Part shown: positions 23,088 through 31,595 of the stretch, one piece after another
Numbering within the stretch: the first letter of the stretch is position 1
Layout: every line of letters begins with the position of its first letter
From: SFWF01 sp045638145
GTDB taxonomy: Bacteria > Bacillota > Clostridia > Oscillospirales > Acutalibacteraceae
DNA length: 64,000 bases
Direction: 5' to 3'
NCBI GenBank assembly: GCA_045638145.1
Contig: JAZUAU010000019.1
Coordinates: 1 to 64,000, forward strand
Notes under the pieces: generated by a model
Database searches by the model: none
The model's input: only the letters and a program-made list of their open reading frames with translations
Told to the model about the DNA's origin: nothing
Made by a program: the position numbers and the translations under genes

Positions 23088-23720
23088 ATGAAGTTAATTC
23101 TTCTCGGAGCCCCCGGTGCCGGAAAGGGCACTCAGGCTGAAAAAATCTGTGAAAAGCTTTCGATACCCACCATTTCCACCGGAAACATCATTCGTGCCGC
23201 TTTAAAAAATGGTACCGAGATGGGTAAAAAGGCTCAAAAGTTCATTGACGCAGGGCAGCTTGTTCCGGATGATGTCGTAATCGGCATCATCAAGGAACGA
23301 TTCTTCGAGGATGACTGTAAAGACGGATTCATTCTCGACGGTTTCCCGAGAACCATTCCTCAAGCAGAAGCTTTAGATGAAATGGGGATCGAAATTGACT
23401 GCGTTTTATCAATCGAAGTACCCGATGAAAAGATTGTAGCCCGTATGTCAGGCAGACGTGTTTGTCCAACCTGCGGCGCAACCTATCATACCGAGTACAA
23501 AAAACCGAAGAAGGATGGAATTTGCAATGGTTGCGGTGCAGAGCTCATTATACGTAAGGATGACGAACCTGCTACAGTTCTTGATAGACTCCACGTTTAT
23601 CATGAGCAGACCGAGCCCCTAAAGGACTACTACGCAAAAACCGGAAAGCTTCGTACTGTAATCGGACAGGAAGAGGTAGCCGACACAACAAAGCTAACCT
23701 TTGAAGTCTTGGGGTTATAG
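23088..23720 (+). CDS. adk: Adenylate kinase
   Basis: This enzyme interconverts ATP + AMP and 2 ADP. At 210 residues it is the long-lid form with zinc cysteines (CPTCGATYH and CNGCGAEL). The P-loop is GAPGAGKGTQ near the N-terminus and the AMP site includes LDGFPRTIPQAEAL. The start at 23088 follows GGAGT. An upstream in-frame ATG at 23058 overlaps the end of secY and lacks a ribosome site. Confidence 0.97.
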   Translation: MKLILLGAPGAGKGTQAEKICEKLSIPTISTGNIIRAALKNGTEMGKKAQKFIDAGQLVPDDVVIGIIKERFFEDDCKDGFILDGFPRTIPQAEALDEMGIEIDCVLSIEVPDEKIVARMSGRRVCPTCGATYHTEYKKPKKDGICNGCGAELIIRKDDEPATVLDRLHVYHEQTEPLKDYYAKTGKLRTVIGQEEVADTTKLTFEVLGL

Positions 23721-23723
23721 TTT

Positions 23724-24473
23724 ATGATAGTGCTTAAAACCGGTCGCGAGCTTTCAATAATGCGGGAAGCTTGCAGAATATCGGCAGGAGCATTAAAACG
23801 TATAGGTCAGGCAGTCGAGCCGGGAGTTACAACTGCCGAGCTTAACAGGATGGCTGAGAAATATATAAGAAGTGAGGGCGCTGTTCCGAACTTCCTGAAT
23901 TACAACGGCTATCCTGCAACCGCCTGTATATCTATAAATAATGAGGTTATTCATGGAATACCTACGGCTTCGCGTAAGATTAAAGCTGGCGATATAGTCA
24001 GTGTAGACCTCGGCGCGATGTATAACGGATACCACGGTGACAATGCTGCCACTTTTGCTTGCGGTGACGTTTCCGCTGAAGCAAAGCGGCTGATGGACGT
24101 AACCCGAGAGAGCCTTTACGAGGGCATCAAGGCGGCACGTGCAGGCAGCAGAATAGGTGATATCTCAAATGCAATACAGTCGTATGTTGAAGCCCGTGGT
24201 TACTCGGTGGTACGAGAGTACGTCGGCCACGGAGTAGGCACAAGCTTACATGAAGCCCCCGATGTTCCGAATTTCGGCACAGCCGGAAGAGGAATTCGAC
24301 ATATCCCGGGAATGACAATTGCTATCGAACCGATGATAAATATCGGACGACCCGATGTAAAGGTCTTACCGGACGGTTGGACGGTCATCACAAAGGACGG
24401 TTCACTGTCGGCGCACTTTGAGCACACAATTGCAATCACCACCGACGGTCCCCAGATTATGACTATTGCGTAA
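23724..24473 (+). CDS. map: Methionine aminopeptidase, type I
   Basis: This 249-residue metalloenzyme removes initiator methionine from new proteins. The metal ligands are visible in order: SVDLGAMYNGYHGDNAATF (two Asp), YVGHGVGTSLHE (His), AIEPM (Glu) and HFEHTIAI (Glu). It follows adk by 3 nt, the usual Gram-positive arrangement. Confidence 0.97.
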   Translation: MIVLKTGRELSIMREACRISAGALKRIGQAVEPGVTTAELNRMAEKYIRSEGAVPNFLNYNGYPATACISINNEVIHGIPTASRKIKAGDIVSVDLGAMYNGYHGDNAATFACGDVSAEAKRLMDVTRESLYEGIKAARAGSRIGDISNAIQSYVEARGYSVVREYVGHGVGTSLHEAPDVPNFGTAGRGIRHIPGMTIAIEPMINIGRPDVKVLPDGWTVITKDGSLSAHFEHTIAITTDGPQIMTIA

Positions 24474-24484
24474 CGGGTGACGGT

Positions 24485-24724
24485 ATGGAAAAGGGATTAG
24501 TGATTTACTCAAAGGCCGGAAGTGATAAGGGTAGTTTTCTGGTCGTTGTGGACAGCAGTACCATAGCGGTCAGAGTATGTGACGGCAAGAGATATAAGCT
24601 CGGTCGTCCTAAACTTAAAAACCTTAAGCATATCGGTGTGACGAAGCTCGTCTTAAGTGAAACTGATATTTCAACCGATAAAGCCTTGCGAGCGGCGTTA
24701 GGCCGTTTTCGCAGTACACTTTGA
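24485..24724 (+). CDS. KOW-domain RNA-binding protein (L14e-like)
   Basis: This 79-residue basic protein resembles the small L14e/KOW-like proteins found between map and infA in many Clostridia. It begins GLVIYSKAGSDKGSFLVVVD, matching a KOW-type beta-hairpin, and continues with a basic CDGKRYKLGRPKLKNLKHIG patch. Function is not established. Its place among translation genes suggests RNA or ribosome binding. Confidence 0.8.
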   Translation: MEKGLVIYSKAGSDKGSFLVVVDSSTIAVRVCDGKRYKLGRPKLKNLKHIGVTKLVLSETDISTDKALRAALGRFRSTL

Positions 24725-24739
24725 TAAGGAGAAAATAGT

Positions 24740-24958
24740 ATGTCTAAAGCAGATATGATAGAACTCGAGGGTACCGTAGTTGAAGCATTGCCTAACGCAA
24801 TGTTCAAGGTCAAAATCGAAGGAGACCACATAATTCTTGCTCACATTTCAGGAAAGCTTCGTATGAATTATATTCGAATTCTTCCCGGTGATAAGGTTGT
24901 TGTTGAGATGTCTCCGTATGACCTCACAAAAGGACGCATTACTTGGCGTCCAAAGTAA
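24740..24958 (+). CDS. infA: Translation initiation factor IF-1
   Basis: This 72-residue OB-fold protein occupies the A site during initiation. It has EGTVVEALPNAMFKVKIEGDH and ISGKLRMNYIRILPGDKVVVEMSPYDLTKGRI. It lies 15 nt after the KOW gene. Confidence 0.98.
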   Translation: MSKADMIELEGTVVEALPNAMFKVKIEGDHIILAHISGKLRMNYIRILPGDKVVVEMSPYDLTKGRITWRPK

Positions 24959-24988
24959 TTACTGACAATATTCAAGGAGGATTTCCAA

Positions 24989-25102
24989 ATGAAAGTCAGA
25001 CCTTCTGTAAAAAAGATTTGCGACAAGTGCAAAGTAATCAAGCGCAAGGGAAAGATCATGGTCATCTGTGAGAATCCCAAGCACAAACAGCGTCAGGGTT
25101 AA
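24989..25102 (+). CDS. rpmJ: 50S ribosomal protein L36
   Basis: This 37-residue protein begins MKVRPSVKKICDKCKVIKRK and ends ENPKHKQRQG. The zinc-binding cysteines (C-x2-C, C, and a His) are the zinc form of L36. A GGAGG site precedes the ATG. It is short enough to be missed by ORF callers. Confidence 0.97.
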   Translation: MKVRPSVKKICDKCKVIKRKGKIMVICENPKHKQRQG

Positions 25103-25134
25103 TCCGCGCTAAAGTTTAATGGAGGTGCAAGTAA

Positions 25135-25503
25135 ATGGCACGTATAGCTGGTGTTGATCTTCCGAACGAGAAAAGAGTAGAAATAGGTCTTACCTATATC
25201 TTCGGAATCGGTCTTACTACATCAAAGCAGATCCTTGCAGCAACCGGTATCAACCCTGATACTCGCGTTAAGGACTTAAATGAAGACGATATTTCCAAGC
25301 TGCGTGAATATATCGAAAAGAACCTTCAGGTCGAGGGTGATCGCCGCCGTGCAATCGCATTCGATATCAAGAGACTTATCGAAATCGGAAGTTATCGCGG
25401 ACTTCGTCACAGAAAAGGACTCCCTGTAAGAGGACAGCGTTCCAAGACTAACGCTCGTACCCGCAAGGGCCCGAAGAAGACCATCGCTAACAAGAAGAAG
25501 TAA
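25135..25503 (+). CDS. rpsM: 30S ribosomal protein S13
   Basis: This 122-residue head protein contacts the large subunit and P-site tRNA. It has MARIAGVDLPNEKRVEIGLTYIFGIG and the C-terminal RHRKGLPVRGQRSKTNARTRKGPKKT. Confidence 0.98.
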   Translation: MARIAGVDLPNEKRVEIGLTYIFGIGLTTSKQILAATGINPDTRVKDLNEDDISKLREYIEKNLQVEGDRRRAIAFDIKRLIEIGSYRGLRHRKGLPVRGQRSKTNARTRKGPKKTIANKKK

Positions 25504-25521
25504 GTTGGGAGGAAGGATTTA

Positions 25522-25923
25522 ATGGCTACTAAGGCTACTAAGGCTACTGCAACACGCAGACGCCGTGATAAGAAAAATATTGAGCGCGGTGCAGCTCATA
25601 TCCAGTCGACCTTCAACAATACCATCGTAACCATCACTGATACACAGGGTAATGCTCTTTCTTGGGCATCTGCCGGTGAGCTTGGTTTCAGAGGTTCCAG
25701 AAAGTCTACTCCTTTTGCTGCCCAGAGCGCTGCTGAAACAGCTGCTAAGGCTGCTATGGAGCATGGCCTTAAGACTGTTGAGGGTTATGTTAAGGGACCC
25801 GGTGCAGGACGCGAGGCTGCAATCAGAGCATTACAGTCCGCAGGTCTCGAGGTAAGTATGATTAAAGACGTTACCCCGATCCCGCACAACGGTTGCCGTC
25901 CTCCGAAGAGAAGACGTGTGTAA
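25522..25923 (+). CDS. rpsK: 30S ribosomal protein S11
   Basis: This 133-residue platform protein near the mRNA exit has HIQSTFNNTIVTITDTQGNALSW and the end DVTPIPHNGCRPPKRRRV. The N-terminal lysine/threonine repeat KATKATKATATRR is somewhat longer than usual. Confidence 0.98.
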   Translation: MATKATKATATRRRRDKKNIERGAAHIQSTFNNTIVTITDTQGNALSWASAGELGFRGSRKSTPFAAQSAAETAAKAAMEHGLKTVEGYVKGPGAGREAAIRALQSAGLEVSMIKDVTPIPHNGCRPPKRRRV

Positions 25924-25948
25924 CCGAATTATTTGGAGGTGTAATTAG

Positions 25949-26575
25949 ATGGCTAGATATACTGGAGCAGTATGCAGACAGTGCCGCCGCGAGGGTCAGA
26001 AGTTGTTCCTCAAGGGCGAACGCTGCTATTCTGAAAAGTGCTCTTTCACTCAGAGAGCATACGCACCCGGCCAGCACGGACAGGGACGTAAAAAGTCTTC
26101 CGAATACGGAATGCAGCTCAGAGCTAAGCAGAGAGCAAGAAGATTCTATGGTGTTGCTGAGCATCAGTTCGCACACTACTATGAGATGGCAACCAAGAAG
26201 CAGGGTATGACAGGTACAAACCTTCTCCGCATTCTTGAGAGCCGTCTTGATAACGTTGTTTACAGAGCAGGCTACGCGTCTTCCAGAGCAGAAGCACGTC
26301 AGCTCGTAGGACACGGTCATTTTGAAGTCAACGGAAGCCGCGTTGATATCGCTTCTTACCTTTTAAAGGCTGGTGACGTTGTTACCGTTTGCGAAAAGGC
26401 AAGAGGACTTGAGAAGATAAAGGCTGTTATCGAAGCTAACGGTGCAAGACCTGTTCCAGCTTGGATGGACGTTAACCGTGATGCTTTTGAGGTTAAGGTA
26501 ATTAACCTTCCTGAGCGTGACCAGATCGAAGTTCCCGTTGAAGAACAGCTTATCGTTGAGTACTATTCTAAGTAA
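25949..26575 (+). CDS. rpsD: 30S ribosomal protein S4, zinc-binding type
   Basis: This 208-residue assembly initiator of the small subunit has a cysteine-bearing N-terminus (VCRQCRREG, KGERCYSEKCSF) and an S4 RNA-binding domain (RLDNVVYRAGYASSRAEARQLVGHGHFEVNG). Placement beside rpsK and rpoA is typical of many Clostridia. Confidence 0.98.
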   Translation: MARYTGAVCRQCRREGQKLFLKGERCYSEKCSFTQRAYAPGQHGQGRKKSSEYGMQLRAKQRARRFYGVAEHQFAHYYEMATKKQGMTGTNLLRILESRLDNVVYRAGYASSRAEARQLVGHGHFEVNGSRVDIASYLLKAGDVVTVCEKARGLEKIKAVIEANGARPVPAWMDVNRDAFEVKVINLPERDQIEVPVEEQLIVEYYSK

Positions 26576-26663
26576 TAGGTTTATTCACTGTATTGTTTGT
26601 TTGTCGGACCGCATAGGACAAATAAAACGAAAAATATTTTTGTGCGGAGAATGGAGCTTTTAG

Positions 26664-27614
26664 ATGATAGAAATTGAAAAGCCCAGAATTGAAACGCTGG
26701 AATTATCAGAAGACGGCACCTACGGAAAATTCGTAATGGAGCCTCTTGAGAGAGGTTATGCAATTACACTAGGAAATAGTATGAGAAGGGTTCTTCTCTC
26801 TACGCTTCCCGGTGCAGCAGTTACCTCGGTTAAGATCGACGGTGTTGTTCATGAGTTTTCGACCATTGATGGTGTTAAGGAAGATGTTACCGAGATTATC
26901 CTTAATATTAAGGACCTCATCATTGACCTTAAGGCTGAAGGCACCAAGACAATCTACATTGACGCTGTAGGTCCCTGCAACGTAACGGGCGCTAGCATTA
27001 AGGCAGATTCTGAAGTCGAAATTCTTAACAAAGATCAGCATATTGCCACTTTAGGCGACGGAGCAAAGCTCAATATCGAGATGACCGTTTCAAAGGGCAG
27101 AGGATATGTTCCCGCAGAGGGCAATAAGTCTGCTACAAATATTATCGGTGTCATTCCGATTGACTCTATTTATTCACCTGTAGTTAAGTGCAACTTCAGC
27201 TGTGATAACACTCGTGTCGGCAGTACTGTTGACAAGGGACGCCTTACCCTTGAGGTTTGGACTAACGGCTCTATGGCAGCAAACGAAGCAGTTTCTCTTG
27301 CTTCAAAGATTCTCATCGAGCATTTCAGTCTCTTCCTCAACCTTGCAGAAGGCATCAGCGAGAGTGAAAGCATCATGGCAGAAAAAGGCAACGTTGAAAG
27401 AGCCAAGGTTCTTGATATGGTTATCGAAGATCTCGACCTCTCTGTTCGTAGCTTCAACTGCCTCAAGCGTGCAGGTATTCATACGGTTGAAGACCTTACA
27501 AACAAGTCCGAAGAGGATATGATGAAGGTAAGAAACCTCGGCCGTAAGTCACTTGAAGAGGTTATGGCAAAGCTGGCAAGCTTCGGCTTTGCTCTTAAGA
27601 GTGAGAACAACTAA
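26664..27614 (+). CDS. rpoA: DNA-directed RNA polymerase subunit alpha
   Basis: This 316-residue subunit nucleates core polymerase assembly. The N-terminal domain has LERGYAITLGNSMRRVLLSTLPG. The C-terminal domain has LDLSVRSFNCLKRAGIHTVEDL and VRNLGRKSLEEV for UP-element and activator contact. An 88-nt gap separates it from rpsD. Confidence 0.98.
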   Translation: MIEIEKPRIETLELSEDGTYGKFVMEPLERGYAITLGNSMRRVLLSTLPGAAVTSVKIDGVVHEFSTIDGVKEDVTEIILNIKDLIIDLKAEGTKTIYIDAVGPCNVTGASIKADSEVEILNKDQHIATLGDGAKLNIEMTVSKGRGYVPAEGNKSATNIIGVIPIDSIYSPVVKCNFSCDNTRVGSTVDKGRLTLEVWTNGSMAANEAVSLASKILIEHFSLFLNLAEGISESESIMAEKGNVERAKVLDMVIEDLDLSVRSFNCLKRAGIHTVEDLTNKSEEDMMKVRNLGRKSLEEVMAKLASFGFALKSENN

Positions 27615-27652
27615 GTTCTCTCAAAATAATTTACCGGTAAGGAGTGTTTTAA

Positions 27653-27994
27653 ATGCCCGGAACTCGTAAACTCGGCAGAAAGAGCGACCACAGAACTGCT
27701 ATGCTTCGTGCGATGGTTACTTTCCTTCTTGAGAACGGAAAGATTGAGACCACCGTTACTCGTGCTAAGGAAGTTCGCGCTGTAACCGAGAAATATATTA
27801 CACTTGCTAAGACTGACAGTCTTACATCAAAGCGTCAGGCTATGGCGTTCATCACTAAGGAAGACGTTGTAAAGAAGCTTTACAACGAAATCGCTCCTAA
27901 GTATATGGACGTAAACGGTGGCTATTGCCGTATCACCAAGACCGGCCCTCGCCGTGGTGACGCTGCTGAGATGGCTATTATTGAGCTTATCTAA
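27653..27994 (+). CDS. rplQ: 50S ribosomal protein L17
   Basis: This 113-residue protein closes the operon. It has RKLGRKSDHRTAMLRAMVTFLLENGKIETT and the GGYCRITKTGPRRGDAAEMAIIEL end. No ecfA, truA or rplM-rpsI genes follow, unlike Bacillus. Confidence 0.97.
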   Translation: MPGTRKLGRKSDHRTAMLRAMVTFLLENGKIETTVTRAKEVRAVTEKYITLAKTDSLTSKRQAMAFITKEDVVKKLYNEIAPKYMDVNGGYCRITKTGPRRGDAAEMAIIELI

Positions 27995-28014
27995 CAGTAT
28001 TTTTTAGAACCGTT

Positions 28015-28065
28015 AATCCTCGCATCGCAAGGCAGTTTTCTGTCTTTTGATGCGGGGATTAAATT
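28015..28065 (+). terminator. Long hairpin ending the ribosomal superoperon
   Basis: AATCCTCGCATC and GATGCGGGGATT form an outer stem with one G-U pair. AAGGCAG and CTGTCTT form an inner stem over a TTTT loop. The T tract after it is weak (AAATTGTTT). It is likely the operon terminator but could also be a 3' RNA element. Confidence 0.7.
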
Positions 28066-28092
28066 GTTTATAATTAGTTTAAATATGTATAC

Positions 28093-28121
28093 TTGAAAAA
28101 ATGCGGAAAATGTTATATACT
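28093..28121 (+). promoter_or_regulatory. Promoter of the membrane-protein gene at 28151
   Basis: TTGAAA (28093-28098), 17-bp spacer, TATACT (28116-28121). It lies between the superoperon hairpin and the next ATG. Confidence 0.8.
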
Positions 28122-28150
28122 GTCTTTAGTTTCTTTTAAGGAGTACAGAG

Positions 28151-28861
28151 ATGAAGAAAAATCAGGCGGTTTTAAACCGCGTCTATAAAATGCGCGAGAG
28201 AAAAGGCTTCAAAAGCATTGATACGGAGAGCATATTTTATAAAGTGATTAAGGTTATTTACTTTGTTGCTTTTTTGTGGTATGTAGCAACTCCTTTCGCG
28301 AATTCGTTGTATTGGACGTTGTTTTTTGAAGAATTCAACGGAGTTAGAACTACGCTTTTCCACACTATTTTATGCTGGATTCTAACAATCGGCGCAGTAG
28401 CGGGTTGTGTTTTTATTATGAAAAAGCGCCATATTGTAGGTGGAATACTCAATGTGGTTTTCATCGTATCAGGAATCGTAGTTTTTGATAGTTACCTCAG
28501 TACATATCAAAGAAATATTGATGACGGATATACGATTATTTTCAACAAGGCTATACTTCATGAATATATTATTAAGGTATTGACGCCTGCGCTTCTTATG
28601 CTTTTTTTATGTCTAATTATTTGCATTATTTACTTTAAAGAGCAATTGTCAATAAAAAGAGATTACGAAAAGGTTCTCGAAGCGTTATATATCAATAATA
28701 AAAATAAACTTGCAAACGGCTCCGAAGAGGAGTGGGAAGCACTTCTGGAAAGCCTTGATGATGAGCAGATGGAAAATCAACTTGATAAATATCACACTCA
28801 GCAGTACTTAAAGCGCAAGGCGGAAAAAGCACAGAAGTCAAAAGAAGGCAAAGATGAATAA
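28151..28861 (+). CDS. Membrane protein of unknown function
   Basis: I do not recognise the family of this 236-residue protein. It has a basic N-terminus (about 1-25) and four hydrophobic segments at roughly 31-57, 68-89, 96-112 and 139-163. A long charged C-terminal region (about 164-236) is rich in Lys, Glu and Gln and likely helical or coiled coil in the cytoplasm. It has its own promoter and terminator, so it is a single-gene unit. The ribosome site is TTAAGGAG. Confidence 0.75.
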   Translation: MKKNQAVLNRVYKMRERKGFKSIDTESIFYKVIKVIYFVAFLWYVATPFANSLYWTLFFEEFNGVRTTLFHTILCWILTIGAVAGCVFIMKKRHIVGGILNVVFIVSGIVVFDSYLSTYQRNIDDGYTIIFNKAILHEYIIKVLTPALLMLFLCLIICIIYFKEQLSIKRDYEKVLEALYINNKNKLANGSEEEWEALLESLDDEQMENQLDKYHTQQYLKRKAEKAQKSKEGKDE

Positions 28862-28865
28862 TAAA

Positions 28866-28897
28866 TAGCGGCGGCAAAAATGCTGCCGCTATCTTTT
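28866..28897 (+). terminator. Terminator after the unknown membrane protein
   Basis: TAGCGGCGGCA and TGCTGCCGCTA (one G-U) pair over an AAAA loop, followed by TCTTTT. Confidence 0.88.
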
Positions 28898-28911
28898 GAA
28901 AGGACAAAAAT

Positions 28912-29406
28912 ATGTCAACACTAAACATAGTAATGGTTGAACCCGAAATTCCGCAAAACACAGGCAATGTCGCCCGTACCTGCGCCGCAACGGGCGCCCG
29001 GCTTCATCTTGTCGGACCGATGGGTTTTACAATAGATGATAAGAAGCTTAAAAGGGCAGGTCTTGATTATTGGCATCTTCTCGATATAACCTTTTATAAA
29101 AGTCTTGATGAGTTTTTTGAGAAAAATAGGGGAGAGTTCTACTTTTTCACAACAAAGGCGCTCCACACCCATACCGAGGTAGAATATCCCGATAACGCAT
29201 ACCTCTTCTTTGGTAAAGAGACAAAAGGGCTTCCGGAAGAGCTTTTGCTAGAGAACCGTGACCGCTGTGTCAGAATACCGATGATTAGTGATGCGCGCAG
29301 TCTCAACCTCTCGAATTCGGTTGCAATCGGTGTTTACGAGGTTCTCCGTCAGTGGAATTATCCCGCTCTTCAAAACTTTGGACAGTTGCACAACTATGAG
29401 TGGTAA
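28912..29406 (+). CDS. trmL: tRNA (cytidine(34)-2'-O)-methyltransferase, SPOUT family
   Basis: This 164-residue TrmL-type enzyme methylates the ribose of the wobble nucleotide in some leucine tRNAs. SPOUT signatures are EPEIPQNTGNVARTCAATG near the start, LFFGKETKGLP, and RIPM followed by ARSLNLSNSVAIGVYEVLRQW that makes the trefoil knot. The length is typical. A GAAAGGA ribosome site is present. Confidence 0.93.
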   Translation: MSTLNIVMVEPEIPQNTGNVARTCAATGARLHLVGPMGFTIDDKKLKRAGLDYWHLLDITFYKSLDEFFEKNRGEFYFFTTKALHTHTEVEYPDNAYLFFGKETKGLPEELLLENRDRCVRIPMISDARSLNLSNSVAIGVYEVLRQWNYPALQNFGQLHNYEW

Positions 29407-29435
29407 AATTTTCTTATTTTGAGAACAAATTTATA

Positions 29436-29464
29436 TTGCATTATAGGCGCATATTGTGTAAAAT
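29436..29464 (+). promoter_or_regulatory. Promoter of pgk-tpiA-gpmI
   Basis: TTGCAT (29436-29441), 17-bp spacer, TAAAAT (29459-29464), giving a leader of about 60 nt before pgk. Confidence 0.78.
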
Positions 29465-29531
29465 AAGAATGTTGAATTATGTTTAACGCAAAGATTGTTA
29501 TTTTTTTACCAATGAGAAAGGAAGATCCAAA

Positions 29532-30743
29532 TTGGCATTTTTAAACAAAAAAACTGTAGACGACATCAATGTAAAGGGCAAGCGAGTTCTCGTTCGTTGC
29601 GATTTTAACGTTCCGCTTAAAGCAGGAGTTATCACCGACGAAAACCGTATCGTTGCCGCACTCCCCACAATCAAGAAGCTTATCGCTGACGGTGGTAAGG
29701 TTATTCTTTGCTCACACCTCGGCAAGCCGAAGGGTGAGCCCAAGCCTGAGCTTTCTCTTGCTCCTGTAGCAAACAGACTTTCTGAGCATTTAGGTCAGGA
29801 AGTTATTTTCGCTGCTGATGACAATGTAGTAGGCGATAACGCAAAGGCGGCAGTTGCAGCTATGAAGGATGGTGACGTAGTGCTTCTTCAGAACACCCGT
29901 TACCGTGCAGAGGAAACCAAGAACGGCGAGACTTTCTCGGCGGAACTGGGTTCTCTTGCAGATGTATTCGTAAACGACGCTTTCGGTGCAGCTCATAGAG
30001 CTCATTGCTCCACTGTTGGTGTTGTTGATTATGTTGAGGAGGCTGTTGTAGGCTACCTCATTCAGAAGGAAATTCAGTATCTCGGAAACGCTGTTGAAAA
30101 TCCAGAGCGTCCCTTCGTTTGCATCCTCGGTGGTGCAAAGGTTGCTGATAAGCTTTCTGTTATCGAAAACCTTCTTAACAAGGCTGATACACTCATTATC
30201 GGTGGCGGTATGGCATTCACTTTCGCAGTAGCACAGGGCTACACCGTTGGTAAGAGCCTTGTTGACCCCGAGAAGATTGACTACTGCCGTGATATGCTCA
30301 AAAAGGCTGAAGAAAAGGGCGTTAAGATTCTTCTCCCCGTTGATACTGTAGTTGCAAGGTCTTTCCCTGACCCTGTTGATGCAGTTATTGAAACCGCAAA
30401 CGTAAAGGTTTCCGAGATTCCCGACGATATGATGGGTCTTGATATCGGTACCGAGTCTGCAAAGATGTTTGCTGACGCTGTAAAGAGCGCAAAGACCGTT
30501 GTTTGGAACGGACCTATGGGCGTTTCAGAGAACCCCTGCCTTGCAAACGGAACTATCTCTGTTGCAAAGGCACTTGCAGAGACAGATGCTATCACCATCA
30601 TTGGTGGTGGCGATTCTGCAGCAGCTGTAAATAACCTCGGCTTCGGTGATAAGATGAGTCACATTTCTACCGGTGGCGGCGCATCTCTCGAATTCCTGGA
30701 AGGTAAAGAGCTTCCCGGTATCGCTGCAATGAACGATAAATAA
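29532..30743 (+). CDS. pgk: Phosphoglycerate kinase
   Basis: This glycolytic enzyme makes ATP from 1,3-bisphosphoglycerate. At 403 residues it is full length. It has KRVLVRCDFNVPLKAG near the N-terminus, the NDAFGAAHRAHCS hinge region and GGGDSAAAV near the C-terminus. The start is TTG behind AAAGGAAG. No closer ATG fits the family N-terminus. gap and eno are not adjacent. Confidence 0.97.
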   Translation: MAFLNKKTVDDINVKGKRVLVRCDFNVPLKAGVITDENRIVAALPTIKKLIADGGKVILCSHLGKPKGEPKPELSLAPVANRLSEHLGQEVIFAADDNVVGDNAKAAVAAMKDGDVVLLQNTRYRAEETKNGETFSAELGSLADVFVNDAFGAAHRAHCSTVGVVDYVEEAVVGYLIQKEIQYLGNAVENPERPFVCILGGAKVADKLSVIENLLNKADTLIIGGGMAFTFAVAQGYTVGKSLVDPEKIDYCRDMLKKAEEKGVKILLPVDTVVARSFPDPVDAVIETANVKVSEIPDDMMGLDIGTESAKMFADAVKSAKTVVWNGPMGVSENPCLANGTISVAKALAETDAITIIGGGDSAAAVNNLGFGDKMSHISTGGGASLEFLEGKELPGIAAMNDK

Positions 30744-30756
30744 TTAAATTATGTAA

Positions 30757-30782
30757 GGCACGGCGTTTTTTAATGCCGTGCC
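30757..30782 (+). other. Hairpin between pgk and tpiA
   Basis: GGCACGGC (30757-30764) pairs perfectly with GCCGTGCC (30775-30782). The T run is in the loop and none follows the stem, so it is not a standard terminator. It may be a processing or stability element separating pgk from tpiA messages. Confidence 0.6.
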
Positions 30783-30807
30783 GTACTATGTATAAAGGAG
30801 AATAGTA

Positions 30808-31575
30808 ATGAAAAAGACTCTTAGAAAAGCAGTTATCGCAGGTAACTGGAAAATGAATAAAACTCCCGCAGAGGCAGCTGCACTCATAAACGAAATGAAG
30901 CCATTAGTAAAGGATGCTGACTGTGATGTAGTTCTTTGCGTACCCTTCGTTGATATCGCTGCCGCAGTTGAGGCAGCAAAGGACTCCAATATCAAAATCG
31001 GTGCAGAGAATTGCCACTTCAAGGCTTCCGGCGCATATACCGGTGAGATTTCTGCCGATATGCTCGTAGCTTCGGGCGTTGAATATGTTGTTATAGGCCA
31101 CTCTGAGCGCAGACAGTACTTCGGTGAGACCGACCAGACTGTTAACCTCCGTACACTTGCCGCTTTAAAGGCAGGTCTTAAGGCTATCGTTTGCGTTGGT
31201 GAGACCTTAGAGCAGAGAGAGCTTGGCTACACCGAAACCTTACTTAAATTCCAGACCAAAATGGCTCTTACCAATGTATCCCGTGAAGAGCTTAAGAATG
31301 TTATCATCGCTTATGAGCCTGTTTGGGCAATCGGAACCGGTGTTACCGCAACTGCTGACCAGGCTGACGAAGGCAACGGCTTCGTTCGCGCCGCTATTGC
31401 TGAGGTTTACGGCGCAGAGGTTGCCGAAACTGTAACTGTTCAGTACGGAGGCTCTATGAACGCTAAGAATGCTGATGAGCTCGTAGCAAAGGTAAATGTT
31501 GACGGCGGACTTATCGGTGGTGCATCCCTTAAGGCTGAAGATTTCAGCGTTATCGTAAAGGCTGCAAGCAAATAA
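30808..31575 (+). CDS. tpiA: Triosephosphate isomerase
   Basis: This 255-residue TIM-barrel enzyme interconverts DHAP and glyceraldehyde-3-phosphate. It has GNWKMNKT (catalytic Lys), GHSERRQYFGETD (catalytic His), AYEPVWAIGTG (catalytic Glu) and the phosphate-binding QYGGSMN and GLIGGASL. The start at 30808 follows AAAGGAG. Confidence 0.98.
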   Translation: MKKTLRKAVIAGNWKMNKTPAEAAALINEMKPLVKDADCDVVLCVPFVDIAAAVEAAKDSNIKIGAENCHFKASGAYTGEISADMLVASGVEYVVIGHSERRQYFGETDQTVNLRTLAALKAGLKAIVCVGETLEQRELGYTETLLKFQTKMALTNVSREELKNVIIAYEPVWAIGTGVTATADQADEGNGFVRAAIAEVYGAEVAETVTVQYGGSMNAKNADELVAKVNVDGGLIGGASLKAEDFSVIVKAASK

Positions 31576-31595
31576 TTAAAATATAGGTGAAATAA

